DNA of 42,182 bases from Methanobacteriota archaeon (GCA_016845345.1 JAERSV010000013.1:1-42182); one strand, 5' to 3'. Shown: positions 25,997 through 35,537, counted from the first letter of the stretch. The notes: generated from the sequence alone by a model not told the origin. Numbers and translations: made by a program.

Positions 25997-28900
25997 ATGA
26001 ATGACAAGAATAAGAAGGCAACCAGTTACCTCATCCTTGGGTTGATGATTCTCTCAACCACAGCAGCAGCAGCATCGGTCACAACATTTTCAGATGGTAG
26101 TGCAAGCGTTGAGGTTGAACTGAGAGAACCTGGAAACTATATGGACAGTTTGGCTGGGGCAATTTCACTGCCTGAAGGAGAAACTATTACCTCTGCTAGC
26201 GTCAATGTTTCGACTGGTTTTGCAATGCATGATGATTTCACAACATACGACCAATCCCTCATGCCACCAGGTGGTGGGGGAATTTGGGACGCTCGCTACA
26301 ATAGTGGACTTACCACATACAGCGATGCTAATTGCCATTCTCAGAACCCAATTGATTGTTCTTTCACATCTACTGATACGACCTTATCTCTCACTAGCAA
26401 GGGGTTCAACGCTGACTTCGAAACCGGCGGCCAAGGTATGAGTCCTCAACAACCAGTCGACATATTCAATTGGGAAAGGAAGACACAAGGAATGATGAAT
26501 ATTCCAGCATCCGGTTGTCCAACTGGAGACTATTGCTGGGGTACTAATTTTGACGACCCTGATTATACCGATGATGCGCCAGATGCCAGTTACGAATACA
26601 CAATGGATACCCCAGCAATTTGGGTTTATCCAACTAAAGGGGCAGCAACTTTCAATTCCTATCATAGCCTCTACAATCGTGCAGCTAGTGGAAGCAACAT
26701 CTATTACGAAGATTGTGCATATGTTGCAGTTCAAAATTCATCAGATGCAGTTGGATGGTCTCCGTGGGAATTCATTGACATTGACATAGGTGCTACATCT
26801 GGGTTACAACAAGGTACTGAAGGATTATTTCAAAGAGGGACTGGAGTCAATAAAGTTCAATCTTCTTGCAACGGAAAAGGCTCACTCGCGGTTCCATCTG
26901 ATGCTTGGGTCTTGGCTGGAATGAGTACTTGGGCAAACAATCAAAATGGTTGGGCAAATGTTGCTCTTGACCTTTCAGCACATGAAGGAAAATATGTCAA
27001 ACTAAAGTTCGTTATGGAGAAAAACCCAATGTTGGGTACACCAATAAATAACACAATGCCGGGATGGTATATCGATTCTCTGAGAATTGGGGACGCTTTA
27101 CCTCAATCAGGAAACGTAGTGATGAAATCATTCGCTCCACGGTCAATCCCTAATCCTGGATTCCCGAATGGATATGGGATACTTGATGTTGAAGTTGCTA
27201 CCGCTGGACCGGGATCATTTACTGTTGATATTTTAGATTCTTCAAATGGCCAAACAGTTGTTGATAAATATGGCAAATCAATGAGTGGTTTAGAAGGAGA
27301 ATTGATTGAACTTTGGGATATTGATAGCGATCAATACGGATTAATTGACCTTCGATTCAACTACAATTCTGGTGCAAATCGAATGAATGGTCCGATAATG
27401 CACAGTTTCACATTAGGAACCAAAATTGGTTCAGGACTCAACTCAACCAATGGGATATTCTATGACATGGGTTATTTGGATAATGGAGAATGGACTACAG
27501 ATTCTTCTGGCGGGATGATTGTATATATGCCAAGGATGAACGATACCAGTTGGTCTCCCATGCTTGAGAAAAATCGTTTCAAAGCACCTATAATGGCTGT
27601 TAAACCGATGGTGGATGATTCTTGTGGAAGTGCGAATCGCAACCTTATTTTAATGACTAATAGTAACCAGTCAGGACAATTTAGCCCTGTAAATCATCAA
27701 TGGATTACATTCGCCTCTCCTTCTACATCAGTTGCCTTTGGGGCACAATATTCAGATGCGTGCACGGTTTATTCAATTTGGTTGGAGGTAAGGTTTGCGC
27801 ACACAATGTCGAATGTCCAATTAGATGTTGCTGGTGATGGCGATATTGAATGGGGCATGGTTGAGAGTGCTTTTGGCTCATTTGGGCGCCAACAAATGTT
27901 TAGGACACAGATGGTGAACGGTGTCAATTATGGCGCAGACAACACCACTTTGTCAATGAACATCAATGGGGAAGCAGAAGGTGCTGTGTTCTTCTTGCCG
28001 AAGGGCGCAGTTGTCAGTCACGCTGAATTAGCGTGGGATAATTCTGCAATTGGCAATGCTTCAATTGAATTATTGGCAGGCCCTTCATCTCAGAATCTTG
28101 GATACACTCAGGATCAAGAGAGGAGAACTCCTGATGCCTATGCTGAATTATCCGAGTTTTATAATCAAGTACAGAATTTGTTAGAGGACCCAAATGTACC
28201 AGTAGGGCACGTTGATGCTTATGGAAATGAATGGGTTCAATTCCGTTTCAAATTTTCAAATCCAACAGCACAGGCTGCTACAACTATCAATTTGAAAGAT
28301 TTGGATATCTTTTACTCATGGAGTAAGGCGCTTTCTGACGACAACGGAATTGCTCGTGAATTGAATCAAGGAGTTGCTCTTGGCCAGTCAATGGGTGGTC
28401 AAGTAGTGGTGCCAATGAAGTTCTCTTCTGACGATGGTGGTGGGGTTGTACTAGACAATCTCCTAATTACCACAGAGAATGGTTATGATTCTACAATAAA
28501 TATGAGTGATGAAATCACTGGATTTTATGCTTCTGGTGAGGTTTATGAAGTGATTACAACACATTCAGTTGGTGTAGGTACAGGTGCAACAGTCGCTGGA
28601 GCGAGCCTTCAATTCGAATCAGAAAGTGGTTTAGCAGAACTTCGTTGGGCTGCAAGTAATGGTTCATTCTGGTCAGAGAGTGGCTCAGAATTAGTTTCGG
28701 TCATGGTGGCTTTGTCAAGTTCAACAGACACTGTAGATGGAAAGCAGATAACATGGCGTTTCAAAATAAATTCAGCTTGGGAAGATTCAGACTCTGCAAG
28801 ACTGTTTGCCACATTAATTACTGATTCAGGATTTGAAGGACTACCAGCGGCAATAATGTTTGATTTATTGGTTGGTAACGCCGTTGAGAATGATGCGTCT

Positions 28901-31840
28901 ATTACTTCACTGACAGTTTTCAACCAAGCAGATGCTGAGCAAACAGATTTAGAAAATATTCACAGCAATAATGAATTGACCTTGGTTGGAACGGTGCGAT
29001 TTGAGGATTTAGGAGTAGCTCCTGATCCAGCATCTTACACACTTGTATTTGAATTACAGAATGACTCAAATCTCAGTCAATGGAATGAAATTGACAGACT
29101 GCCTGGAATCTTGGGTGGTAACTTTTCATGGCAACCTGCCATTCCAGCACTTTCAGCAGGTAATGACACCTACCGGCTACGCATGGATAATTACACTGGT
29201 GGCGATACGAATTGCCCACCCACCTCGCTTTCTCCTGACTTAGAGTGTGGAATACCAATGACGGTCTACATTGACCAGTATTCGCCATATCTGATTAATA
29301 TCAGTGTAATGGGGTTACAGGACTGGAGAGATCTCGCGGATGATACATGGATACCACCTCAGGCAAACCAAAAGTTCCGAGTTGTTGTTAGGGATATTCC
29401 TGAAACTCCTCCATCATTCGTTCTGAATTTCTGGGTCGAAGCACAACATGACACTAACAATAACAGGATTCCAGAGTTGAGTGAATATCAGTCAGTTCCT
29501 CTAAATGCAGATTCAACTGATGTGAATGGAAATACAACTTACTTCGTCTCAAATCCAGCATGCCAACCGACTAATGATTGCATAGATGACCGTCAAACCG
29601 GTTTGACGGTCCCTAATGGAGAACCAGCCCCTCGAACTAGTTTATTCGTTTCTGGCACTGATATTTCAGGTAACCCAGTTGATGGAGGGGATGCTGGTTT
29701 CATATCAGATTTGATTACCTATATCGGAAAGCAATCTCGACCACCTGGAGTTTACTCATTCCATGTTAGCGATGCTGGTGGAAACCCATTGACAGAGTTT
29801 AACAAATCAGTATATGCTGGAAATGTTTACCATTTGTTGGTCGAGGGTAATGACGATAATGGTTGGAGAGATGTAGATTATGTTAAGGTCGACCTTAATC
29901 CAGCAATCAGTGATGACCTGATAGTTTACTTCTCACCTCGGAATGGAACTTCTTGGAGTGACAGCACTTCAGCAGATATGTTGACTTTTGATGATGATGG
30001 AATCGGCCCTCGAATCACTCGATTAGATGGGACCGCACTTATTGACCCCTTTGAGACAGAATTCCTTGTTGACATTCCAATACGTATGCGTTGGGGAGTA
30101 GTTAATCTGCAGGGCGTGATAACTCCTGAAGTTTTCATGAAGGATTTGGACCCACAAAATGGTGAAAGTAAACTCTCAAGCAGTCGCTACATCCAATTGT
30201 TGGCATATTCTTCTGGCTTGAAGTTTGACAGTGAATCTCTGACTGTTGATGACACCTCTGGTTTCATCACAAACTCAGTTGGTTCTCAAGATGGTGGATT
30301 TGTTCGCCCTGGTGACCTTTTGCAACTACACGGAGAGTATTATTTCAAGGCAGCACTTGAGTCAGGAATTGATGTTCAACCTGAAATTCCAATGACAATT
30401 GAATTGACTCGCACCCCAGTATATCCCGGAGGAGAATCTGATAAACCTAACAGTGGATATGTGGCAGCAGCTACAGAAGTTTTCTACTATAGTTTTGAAA
30501 ATGGAACATTTGATTTAGTCATACCAGCAGCACTTTCAACTAACGAATATCGATATGTGTTCCGAGTATGTGACTCGACGGACGTAAACAATCCCGATTG
30601 TGAGAACACCTTGCCAGCAGGCGCTAACGATTTTTCAATGACTAATGACAAAACTTTCTATGTGAAAGTTGACAATGAGGCGCCCACAGTACCATTTGGT
30701 TCATGGAAACTAACATCTGGTTCTGATAGTGAAGAGTTTGATGGCATCTTGCCTTCTTCAACGATTCATTGCGTGAACATTAATTTCCCAATTCAAGAGA
30801 GACAGAAATTAGTAGCAAATTCAATGCAAATCAACTGGATGTACTATGAGCACGATTTGAATTGGAGCCAGTATCGTTCAACCTTCCCAGATGCTTGGCA
30901 GACTGCAGATCTTCAGTTGGATTTGTCAGCATCACCAAACCGTGCAATTGGGAACTGTGTTGATTTGTGGCCCGGCCATGAATTGCCATCAGACCTTGAA
31001 GGGGTTGATTTGAGATTCTGGGTTACAGGAACTGATTCAGCAGGTAATGGAATTACTCTTGGAGGTCAATTTGGCTCTGCGGTTGAAGGCGGTGAATTTG
31101 CGTTGACCTACAAAGAAGCAGAGTTTGTAATCAACAAAATTATTGTTTCACCCGGTCAACCTGAAGCAGGTCAGCCATTCGAATTACTCGTTGATGTAAC
31201 AAATGTTGGTACTGATTCTGGTGAATTAGATTTACAAATCTTTACAGTAATTGAGGGTCGCCAACAAAGCAACTTCAACTACTCATGTGGTACTACCTTT
31301 GACCCTGCAATGAACAGCATTTGTAGAGTACAAGTTGACGCATTCCCTCTACCAGTTTCATCTGTTATGTTCAAATTACATGATTCATCTGGAAATGAAT
31401 TAGGTGAGTCACCCTCATTCCACATTCGTGAAGCAGGTAGTTCGGCAGATGCTGAAACGAACTGGGCACTTTATGGTGGCATTGTTGCTGTAATTGTAGT
31501 TCTTATCGCCCTTGTTGTTGGAATTATGATGTATGTGGGAAGAGAAGAAGAAGAGGATGGCGATTTCTTCGTAGAGGACGAGGATTACTTACCTCCAGGT
31601 GAAGCAGTAACTCCAATGTCAAGAGGGCCACCTCGTGCTGATACCGGCGGTGATGCAGAGTATGCTACTCAAAGCAGTGGCCCACCAGGATATGGCGGCG
31701 GACCTGCTGCTGGCGGCGATTCAAAGATGGACCGAGCAAAGCGTCTATTCCCATTCTGGGATGAGGCAACGATTCAGGGGTACTTTGACCAAGGATGGTC
31801 ATTACAACAACTCCAGGATTGGGTACGAGAAAACAAGTGA
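25997..31840 (+). CDS. Giant secreted protein with C-terminal membrane anchor
   Basis: 1,947 aa from ATG 25997 (GTG 25988 alternative; GGAGTG upstream fits the ATG better). An N-terminal hydrophobic segment (YLILGLMILSTTAAAASV) acts as signal peptide. The body is made of beta-rich repeats with many Asn/Ser/Thr/Gly/Asp residues and N-glycosylation-type sequons; Cys residues appear in spaced pairs. Residues about 1730-1800 (VDVTNVGTDSGELDLQIF) look like a CARDB-type domain. A single transmembrane helix (WALYGGIVAVIVVLIALVVG, about 1824-1846) is followed by an acidic, proline/glycine-rich cytoplasmic tail ending in a small helical domain (MDRAKRLFPFWDEAT, FDQGWSLQQLQDWV). Role inferred: surface adhesion or polymer capture. 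It leads the gene run continuing to 35.4 kb. Confidence 0.85.
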   Translation: MNDKNKKATSYLILGLMILSTTAAAASVTTFSDGSASVEVELREPGNYMDSLAGAISLPEGETITSASVNVSTGFAMHDDFTTYDQSLMPPGGGGIWDARYNSGLTTYSDANCHSQNPIDCSFTSTDTTLSLTSKGFNADFETGGQGMSPQQPVDIFNWERKTQGMMNIPASGCPTGDYCWGTNFDDPDYTDDAPDASYEYTMDTPAIWVYPTKGAATFNSYHSLYNRAASGSNIYYEDCAYVAVQNSSDAVGWSPWEFIDIDIGATSGLQQGTEGLFQRGTGVNKVQSSCNGKGSLAVPSDAWVLAGMSTWANNQNGWANVALDLSAHEGKYVKLKFVMEKNPMLGTPINNTMPGWYIDSLRIGDALPQSGNVVMKSFAPRSIPNPGFPNGYGILDVEVATAGPGSFTVDILDSSNGQTVVDKYGKSMSGLEGELIELWDIDSDQYGLIDLRFNYNSGANRMNGPIMHSFTLGTKIGSGLNSTNGIFYDMGYLDNGEWTTDSSGGMIVYMPRMNDTSWSPMLEKNRFKAPIMAVKPMVDDSCGSANRNLILMTNSNQSGQFSPVNHQWITFASPSTSVAFGAQYSDACTVYSIWLEVRFAHTMSNVQLDVAGDGDIEWGMVESAFGSFGRQQMFRTQMVNGVNYGADNTTLSMNINGEAEGAVFFLPKGAVVSHAELAWDNSAIGNASIELLAGPSSQNLGYTQDQERRTPDAYAELSEFYNQVQNLLEDPNVPVGHVDAYGNEWVQFRFKFSNPTAQAATTINLKDLDIFYSWSKALSDDNGIARELNQGVALGQSMGGQVVVPMKFSSDDGGGVVLDNLLITTENGYDSTINMSDEITGFYASGEVYEVITTHSVGVGTGATVAGASLQFESESGLAELRWAASNGSFWSESGSELVSVMVALSSSTDTVDGKQITWRFKINSAWEDSDSARLFATLITDSGFEGLPAAIMFDLLVGNAVENDASITSLTVFNQADAEQTDLENIHSNNELTLVGTVRFEDLGVAPDPASYTLVFELQNDSNLSQWNEIDRLPGILGGNFSWQPAIPALSAGNDTYRLRMDNYTGGDTNCPPTSLSPDLECGIPMTVYIDQYSPYLINISVMGLQDWRDLADDTWIPPQANQKFRVVVRDIPETPPSFVLNFWVEAQHDTNNNRIPELSEYQSVPLNADSTDVNGNTTYFVSNPACQPTNDCIDDRQTGLTVPNGEPAPRTSLFVSGTDISGNPVDGGDAGFISDLITYIGKQSRPPGVYSFHVSDAGGNPLTEFNKSVYAGNVYHLLVEGNDDNGWRDVDYVKVDLNPAISDDLIVYFSPRNGTSWSDSTSADMLTFDDDGIGPRITRLDGTALIDPFETEFLVDIPIRMRWGVVNLQGVITPEVFMKDLDPQNGESKLSSSRYIQLLAYSSGLKFDSESLTVDDTSGFITNSVGSQDGGFVRPGDLLQLHGEYYFKAALESGIDVQPEIPMTIELTRTPVYPGGESDKPNSGYVAAATEVFYYSFENGTFDLVIPAALSTNEYRYVFRVCDSTDVNNPDCENTLPAGANDFSMTNDKTFYVKVDNEAPTVPFGSWKLTSGSDSEEFDGILPSSTIHCVNINFPIQERQKLVANSMQINWMYYEHDLNWSQYRSTFPDAWQTADLQLDLSASPNRAIGNCVDLWPGHELPSDLEGVDLRFWVTGTDSAGNGITLGGQFGSAVEGGEFALTYKEAEFVINKIIVSPGQPEAGQPFELLVDVTNVGTDSGELDLQIFTVIEGRQQSNFNYSCGTTFDPAMNSICRVQVDAFPLPVSSVMFKLHDSSGNELGESPSFHIREAGSSADAETNWALYGGIVAVIVVLIALVVGIMMYVGREEEEDGDFFVEDEDYLPPGEAVTPMSRGPPRADTGGDAEYATQSSGPPGYGGGPAAGGDSKMDRAKRLFPFWDEATIQGYFDQGWSLQQLQDWVRENK

Positions 31841-31859
31841 TATATCGTCAATTAAATGA

Positions 31860-31864
31860 GGGTG
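31860..31864 (+). promoter_or_regulatory. Ribosome binding site fixing a TTG start
   Basis: GGGTG with exactly five bases to TTG 31870. The same spacing of (A/G)GGTG to start is seen before four further genes downstream, which is why I prefer TTG 31870 to the overlapping GTG 31837 for the dehydrogenase. Confidence 0.5.
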
Positions 31865-31869
31865 AAAGC

Positions 31870-33075
31870 TTGGACTACAAGACTCTTGACATCGCCAATC
31901 CAACTGAAGAACACGCTATGCTAAGAGAAATGGTCCGCGACTGGGTCAGTTCAGAAGTTGAGCCACAGGCACTTGAGTTTGACCGAGATGAGGTGTTCAA
32001 TCTCCAATTATTACGTGATATGGGTGAACTAGGGCTACTGGGAATTACCGCTCCAGAGGAGTTTGGTGGGGCTGGAATGGACGCCTTAGCCGCGACAATT
32101 GTTCACGAGGAATTATCCTATAGTGACCCTGGGTTTGCTTTGGCATATCTTGCCCACAGTATGCTGTTTGTCAACAATCTTTCACGAAATGGAAATTCTA
32201 CTCAGAAGCAAGAGATACTTCCTAAAGTTTGCAGTGGTGAATGGATAGGAGCCATGGCAATGTCTGAACCAGATGTTGGTACAGATGTGATGTCAATGGG
32301 CACTACTGCTCAGCAAAGAGATGATGGAAATTGGGTAATCAACGGCCGTAAAATGTGGATTACTAACGGCTGTATTGATGAAGATGGCACACCATGTGAT
32401 GTTGTTTGGACTTATGCGAAAACAGGAGTAAAAGAAAACGGTAGAGCTGAGATTTCAACCTTCATTGTATTCGCAGATTCTCCCGGATTTTCAGTTGGGC
32501 AAAAGATTGTTGATAAAACTGGAATGCGAGGTTCCAACACTGCTGAATTAGTCTATGATGACTGTGTGGTTGGTCCTGATAGTCTCGTTGGGGAATGTGG
32601 TGAATCAATGATTCACATGATGAGAAATCTGGAATTAGAGCGGCTCACTCTAGCGGGGATGAGTCTAGGAATTGCTCGCCGCTGTGTCAAAGAAATGAAT
32701 CGATATGCTACCGAGAGAGAAGCATTTGGGCGGCCGATTAGAGATTTTGGTCAGATACAACGATACATTGGGCAATCATTTGCAGAATGGCGTGGAATGG
32801 AGGCATACCTCTACAATGTGGCTAGGCAAATGGATGTTGAAAAGAGTGGTAATCGTTTGGATTCAGATGGTATCAAGTTGGTCTCAACAACCCTAGCGAA
32901 GGATATTGCTGACCGTGCTATGCAGGTTATGGGAGGTTACGGTTATGTTGGGGAATATGTTGTTGAGAGATTATGGCGTGACGCAAAACTGCTTGAAATC
33001 GGTGGTGGGACTTTAGAGAGCCACCAGAAAAACATCACCAAAGATTTAGCTAAAGATTCATCAATTTTAGGTTGA
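31870..33075 (+). CDS. Acyl-CoA dehydrogenase, isovaleryl-CoA-dehydrogenase type
   Basis: 401 aa from TTG 31870; GTG 31837 overlapping the preceding stop is an alternative. FAD flavoprotein introducing an alpha,beta double bond into acyl-CoA. Signatures: TAPEEFGGAGMD, AMAMSEPDVGTDVMSM, NGRKMWITNG, TGMRGSNTAEL and QVMGGYGYVGEYVVERLWRD. In most family members the catalytic base is Glu in a late [IV]YEGT motif; here that segment reads EIGGGT, and a Glu is found instead in NLELERLTLAG (E257), the arrangement known for isovaleryl-CoA dehydrogenase. This points to leucine/branched-chain acyl-CoA oxidation. It sits in a tight run with the surface gene ahead and an unknown, a TBP-like and a TatD-like gene behind. 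Confidence 0.92.
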   Translation: MDYKTLDIANPTEEHAMLREMVRDWVSSEVEPQALEFDRDEVFNLQLLRDMGELGLLGITAPEEFGGAGMDALAATIVHEELSYSDPGFALAYLAHSMLFVNNLSRNGNSTQKQEILPKVCSGEWIGAMAMSEPDVGTDVMSMGTTAQQRDDGNWVINGRKMWITNGCIDEDGTPCDVVWTYAKTGVKENGRAEISTFIVFADSPGFSVGQKIVDKTGMRGSNTAELVYDDCVVGPDSLVGECGESMIHMMRNLELERLTLAGMSLGIARRCVKEMNRYATEREAFGRPIRDFGQIQRYIGQSFAEWRGMEAYLYNVARQMDVEKSGNRLDSDGIKLVSTTLAKDIADRAMQVMGGYGYVGEYVVERLWRDAKLLEIGGGTLESHQKNITKDLAKDSSILG

Positions 33076-33079
33076 GGTG
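33075..33079 (+). promoter_or_regulatory. Ribosome binding site fixing a TTG start
   Basis: AGGTG (in GAGGTG) with five bases to TTG 33085. It overlaps the stop of the acyl-CoA dehydrogenase gene, suggesting coupled translation. Confidence 0.6.
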
Positions 33080-33084
33080 TTCTC

Positions 33085-33867
33085 TTGTCTTGGCCTTGGA
33101 AACCGGTGGATTGGAAAGACCCCGAAGGGGGTGTGATCAGATTTTTCCCTTACATCCCCACTATTGTTTTACCGCGCAAACTCCGTCCCCGGGATGATTG
33201 GGATGGGCTTGCATTTTTACTTCATCCAGAAGAGCGAGAATCTTGGGAGGATGAAGAGAAGATGGAGAAGTCAGGAAAGGGCTCTTCAACAATGTTAGCA
33301 ATTCATGGTGGTGGGGATTTAGCGAGGATGTTGATGCGGATGCAGTTGTTAGAAGATATCAACGGACCGAAATTCCCTGACCCTGAGCCACGGCGTTTAC
33401 TGAAGTTAGCAGATAGAGACAAAACTCCAACTTATTTCATTGAGCCTGGAGTTGAAGATGAGGACTGGCTTGCATATTTGGAAGAATCCGCGGACGAGGC
33501 GGCGAAATTATCACGTATGTTTTTGCAATTATTTGCTCGACGCCGTTTTGCTAAAACATGGAAGCGCACTCAACCAGAGGTTAGCGAGCCACCAATATCA
33601 GAGGGTTCTGAAACACTTGCAATAGCCGCAGGATTAGCAGCAACTTGGTGGCGAGTTTCAGAATCATTTTCAACAAAAGAATTGCAAGAGAACAGGAATC
33701 TCAGATTTGCTAGCAGATTACGCGGAGCACTTGCAAACCTTTCATCAATCAAAGAAGAACCGGTTTTAATCGTTCCAATTTATCAAGATTGGATGAAAGA
33801 CATACTCGCAACGCTCAAGACTAACGCAGAAGTGGAAGATGTTGAAGCAGACAGGTTGGAGGTGTGA
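33085..33867 (+). CDS. Conserved-looking protein of unknown function
   Basis: 260 aa from TTG 33085, supported by AGGTG five bases ahead. I do not recognise a family. The N-terminus is Trp/Pro-rich and near-hydrophobic (MSWPWKPVDW, VIRFFPYIPTIVLPRKLRP); the middle is acidic (ESWEDEEKMEK) and helical; around residues 135-165 there is a basic Arg/Lys patch (LFARRRFAKTWKRT) and the C-terminus is acidic. No signal peptide or clear transmembrane helix. Its stop (33865-33867) lies two bases from the start of the TBP-like gene, so these two are almost certainly co-translated and may work together. Confidence 0.7.
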   Translation: MSWPWKPVDWKDPEGGVIRFFPYIPTIVLPRKLRPRDDWDGLAFLLHPEERESWEDEEKMEKSGKGSSTMLAIHGGGDLARMLMRMQLLEDINGPKFPDPEPRRLLKLADRDKTPTYFIEPGVEDEDWLAYLEESADEAAKLSRMFLQLFARRRFAKTWKRTQPEVSEPPISEGSETLAIAAGLAATWWRVSESFSTKELQENRNLRFASRLRGALANLSSIKEEPVLIVPIYQDWMKDILATLKTNAEVEDVEADRLEV

Positions 33868-33869
33868 AA

Positions 33870-34487
33870 ATGGGTCGTCGAAGTGCAGTCAAAGTCAGGG
33901 TAGAGAATCAGTTGGTTAGGTTCACTGCTCCACAACCATTTGAGGCAGAAGAGGTCATCAGTTCTCTAGGCGGCAAGAAGAGTGGGAAGTATGTGATACT
34001 AGCTCTCAAAAATCCGCGAGCCACTCTCCTCGTTGATGATGAGGGAAGGTTGGTAGTCCATGGCACCAACCATTCAGAAGTCGCTTGGGCGGCCGCTCGT
34101 GAAATGTTACTCAGATTGGGGAGGCCAGATGAAGGGATTACCACAGAGAAAGGACCTCTCGTAGTTTCGTTCGATTATGGGCAACCACTTAGGACAGACC
34201 AAGTTTCAGATTACTATCCTGCTTTCGAAACCGATGGGCGTCTTGAGTGCATTCGTATTAGTGATGAATTACATGATATGGATTTACTATTCTTTTCAAA
34301 CGGACTTGGAATTGCCCTTGGCGCTAGGCACAAAAATTTAGTTGAGATGGCCGCCACACATTGGGGTACTAGATTTGATGCTGAGAATCTATTTGTGGAA
34401 GTATTGGTGAAATCTAATGGTTCAGACGAAGAAACTGACCCTGAGCCGCAAGAACCCGCACTTGAAGTAGAAGAAGATGATTCGTGA
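33870..34487 (+). CDS. Divergent TBP-fold (TATA-binding-protein-like) protein
   Basis: 205 aa from ATG 33870, with GGAGGTG at 33858-33864 five bases ahead. Two imperfect TBP-like repeats are visible. Repeat 1 (about 8-84) has FEAEEVISSL, then ALKNPRATLLVDDEGRLV with VHGTNHSEVAWAA, which lines up with the TBP pattern 'RlknPkaaLiFsSGKvvcTGaks.e'. Repeat 2 (about 97-170) has the weaker DMDLLFFSNGLGIALGARHK. In TBP four intercalating phenylalanines bend DNA; the repeat 1 ones (FPG and LIF) are replaced (GKY, LLV), while repeat 2 keeps FF at 141-142. An acidic tail (DPEPQEPALEVEEDD) follows. It may be a transcription-related TBP paralog or a TBP-fold protein with another ligand. The similarity is from pattern reading, not a search. 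Confidence 0.6.
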   Translation: MGRRSAVKVRVENQLVRFTAPQPFEAEEVISSLGGKKSGKYVILALKNPRATLLVDDEGRLVVHGTNHSEVAWAAAREMLLRLGRPDEGITTEKGPLVVSFDYGQPLRTDQVSDYYPAFETDGRLECIRISDELHDMDLLFFSNGLGIALGARHKNLVEMAATHWGTRFDAENLFVEVLVKSNGSDEETDPEPQEPALEVEEDDS

Positions 34488-34496
34488 GGCTTCACA

Positions 34497-35378
34497 ATGA
34501 CTCTTGTTGATGGGCAATGGAACGGCCCAATTTTAGACAATCATTTCCACTTAGATAGAGTTGGGCGTTACCTCGATGCGGCGGCTGATTTTCAGCGGGT
34601 TGGTGGAACTGATTTAGTATTGGTTCACAAGCCGGATTTTGACAATCTCCCGAATTCTGTTGAAGAAATCAGACAGGCGTATGAGAATACCGTGGCGATG
34701 GCCAAACAAGTTCGATTAGAATGTGATTTGAGAGTTAGAGTTGTACTCGGTCCACACCCTGCCGCATGGGTTCATCAGTGCGCCTCCTTAGGTGTTGAAG
34801 AATCAAATGACTTACACCTTCAAGCAGTTGAATTAGCAATCGAATTTTGTGAAGAAAATTTAGCAGTTGGGGTGGGCGAAATAGGGCGCCCTCATTGGGA
34901 TGTTGGCGATGAAGTCTTTAATCGGGCAGATGAGGTTTTGATTGAAATGCTTTCAATGTGTAAAAAGGCAAATGTCCCCGTACAACTTCACCTTGACGCA
35001 AATGGCGAAAAAACCAACCGTGAAATTGCTAAGATTTGTGACCATGTGGGATTCCCGCGATTTGGTGCAATTCACCATCATGCCGAAGCAAATATCAGTA
35101 AAAAATTCACACATGGGTTGACATCGTCAGTAGTAGTTGGGCGGGATTCAATCAAAGATATTTCTGATTCTATCTGGCAAAATGAAGGTGGTTTCTTAAT
35201 GGAAACCGATTACATGGATGACCCACGAAGACCTGGTGCAGTACTAGGTCCAAAGACCGTACCTCGTAGAACTCAAACTCTTGCAACTTCTCTAATTGGG
35301 AGAGGATTGGATGCAGAAGCGGTTTTGAGAGCTGTTCATATCGATCTACCAGAAGCGTTGTACGGCGAATATGAGTGA
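34497..35378 (+). CDS. TatD-related metal-dependent hydrolase
   Basis: 293 aa from ATG 34497. TIM-barrel amidohydrolase pattern of the TatD group: DNHFHLD (14-20, HxH metal ligands), GVGEIGRPHWDVG (bridging Glu), VPVQLHLD (His), AIHHHAEANIS (His) and METDYMDDPRRPG (Asp). TatD enzymes are Mg-dependent DNases or 3'-5' exonucleases, but this branch is an archaeal variant whose substrate is unknown. Cytoplasmic. It ends the run started at 26 kb; a strong hairpin follows at 35461-35475. Confidence 0.85.
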   Translation: MTLVDGQWNGPILDNHFHLDRVGRYLDAAADFQRVGGTDLVLVHKPDFDNLPNSVEEIRQAYENTVAMAKQVRLECDLRVRVVLGPHPAAWVHQCASLGVEESNDLHLQAVELAIEFCEENLAVGVGEIGRPHWDVGDEVFNRADEVLIEMLSMCKKANVPVQLHLDANGEKTNREIAKICDHVGFPRFGAIHHHAEANISKKFTHGLTSSVVVGRDSIKDISDSIWQNEGGFLMETDYMDDPRRPGAVLGPKTVPRRTQTLATSLIGRGLDAEAVLRAVHIDLPEALYGEYE

Positions 35379-35460
35379 AGACGCACTAGCACAACTTGAT
35401 TAAATTTGAAGATGTTTTTGTAAAATCTCTAATTTCTCACGAATTCAATAACAGTTCTAA

Positions 35461-35475
35461 CCGACCTACGGTCGG
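35461..35475 (+). terminator. Hairpin after the TatD-like gene (possible terminator)
   Basis: CCGACC-TAC-GGTCGG, a perfect 6-bp stem with 3-base loop, followed by AATTTTGATATTT. It lies 83 bases past the TatD stop and 47 bases before the next TATA element, so it could end the upstream transcript or be a regulatory site for the fabI promoter. Confidence 0.45.
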
Positions 35476-35521
35476 AATTTTGATATTTGTAGCCAAATGA
35501 GGGTGTATGGGGCGCATTTTT

Positions 35522-35537
35522 GGGATAAATACATCCC
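35522..35537 (+). promoter_or_regulatory. TATA box flanked by inverted repeat, fabI/synthase promoter
   Basis: GGGAT-AAATAC-ATCCC: a TATA-like ATAAATAC sits inside a perfect 5-bp inverted repeat. The TATA centre predicts transcription from about 35554, giving a roughly 75-base leader to the fabI start at 35629. The inverted repeat over the TATA would suit a repressor that blocks TBP. Inference from position only. Confidence 0.5.
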
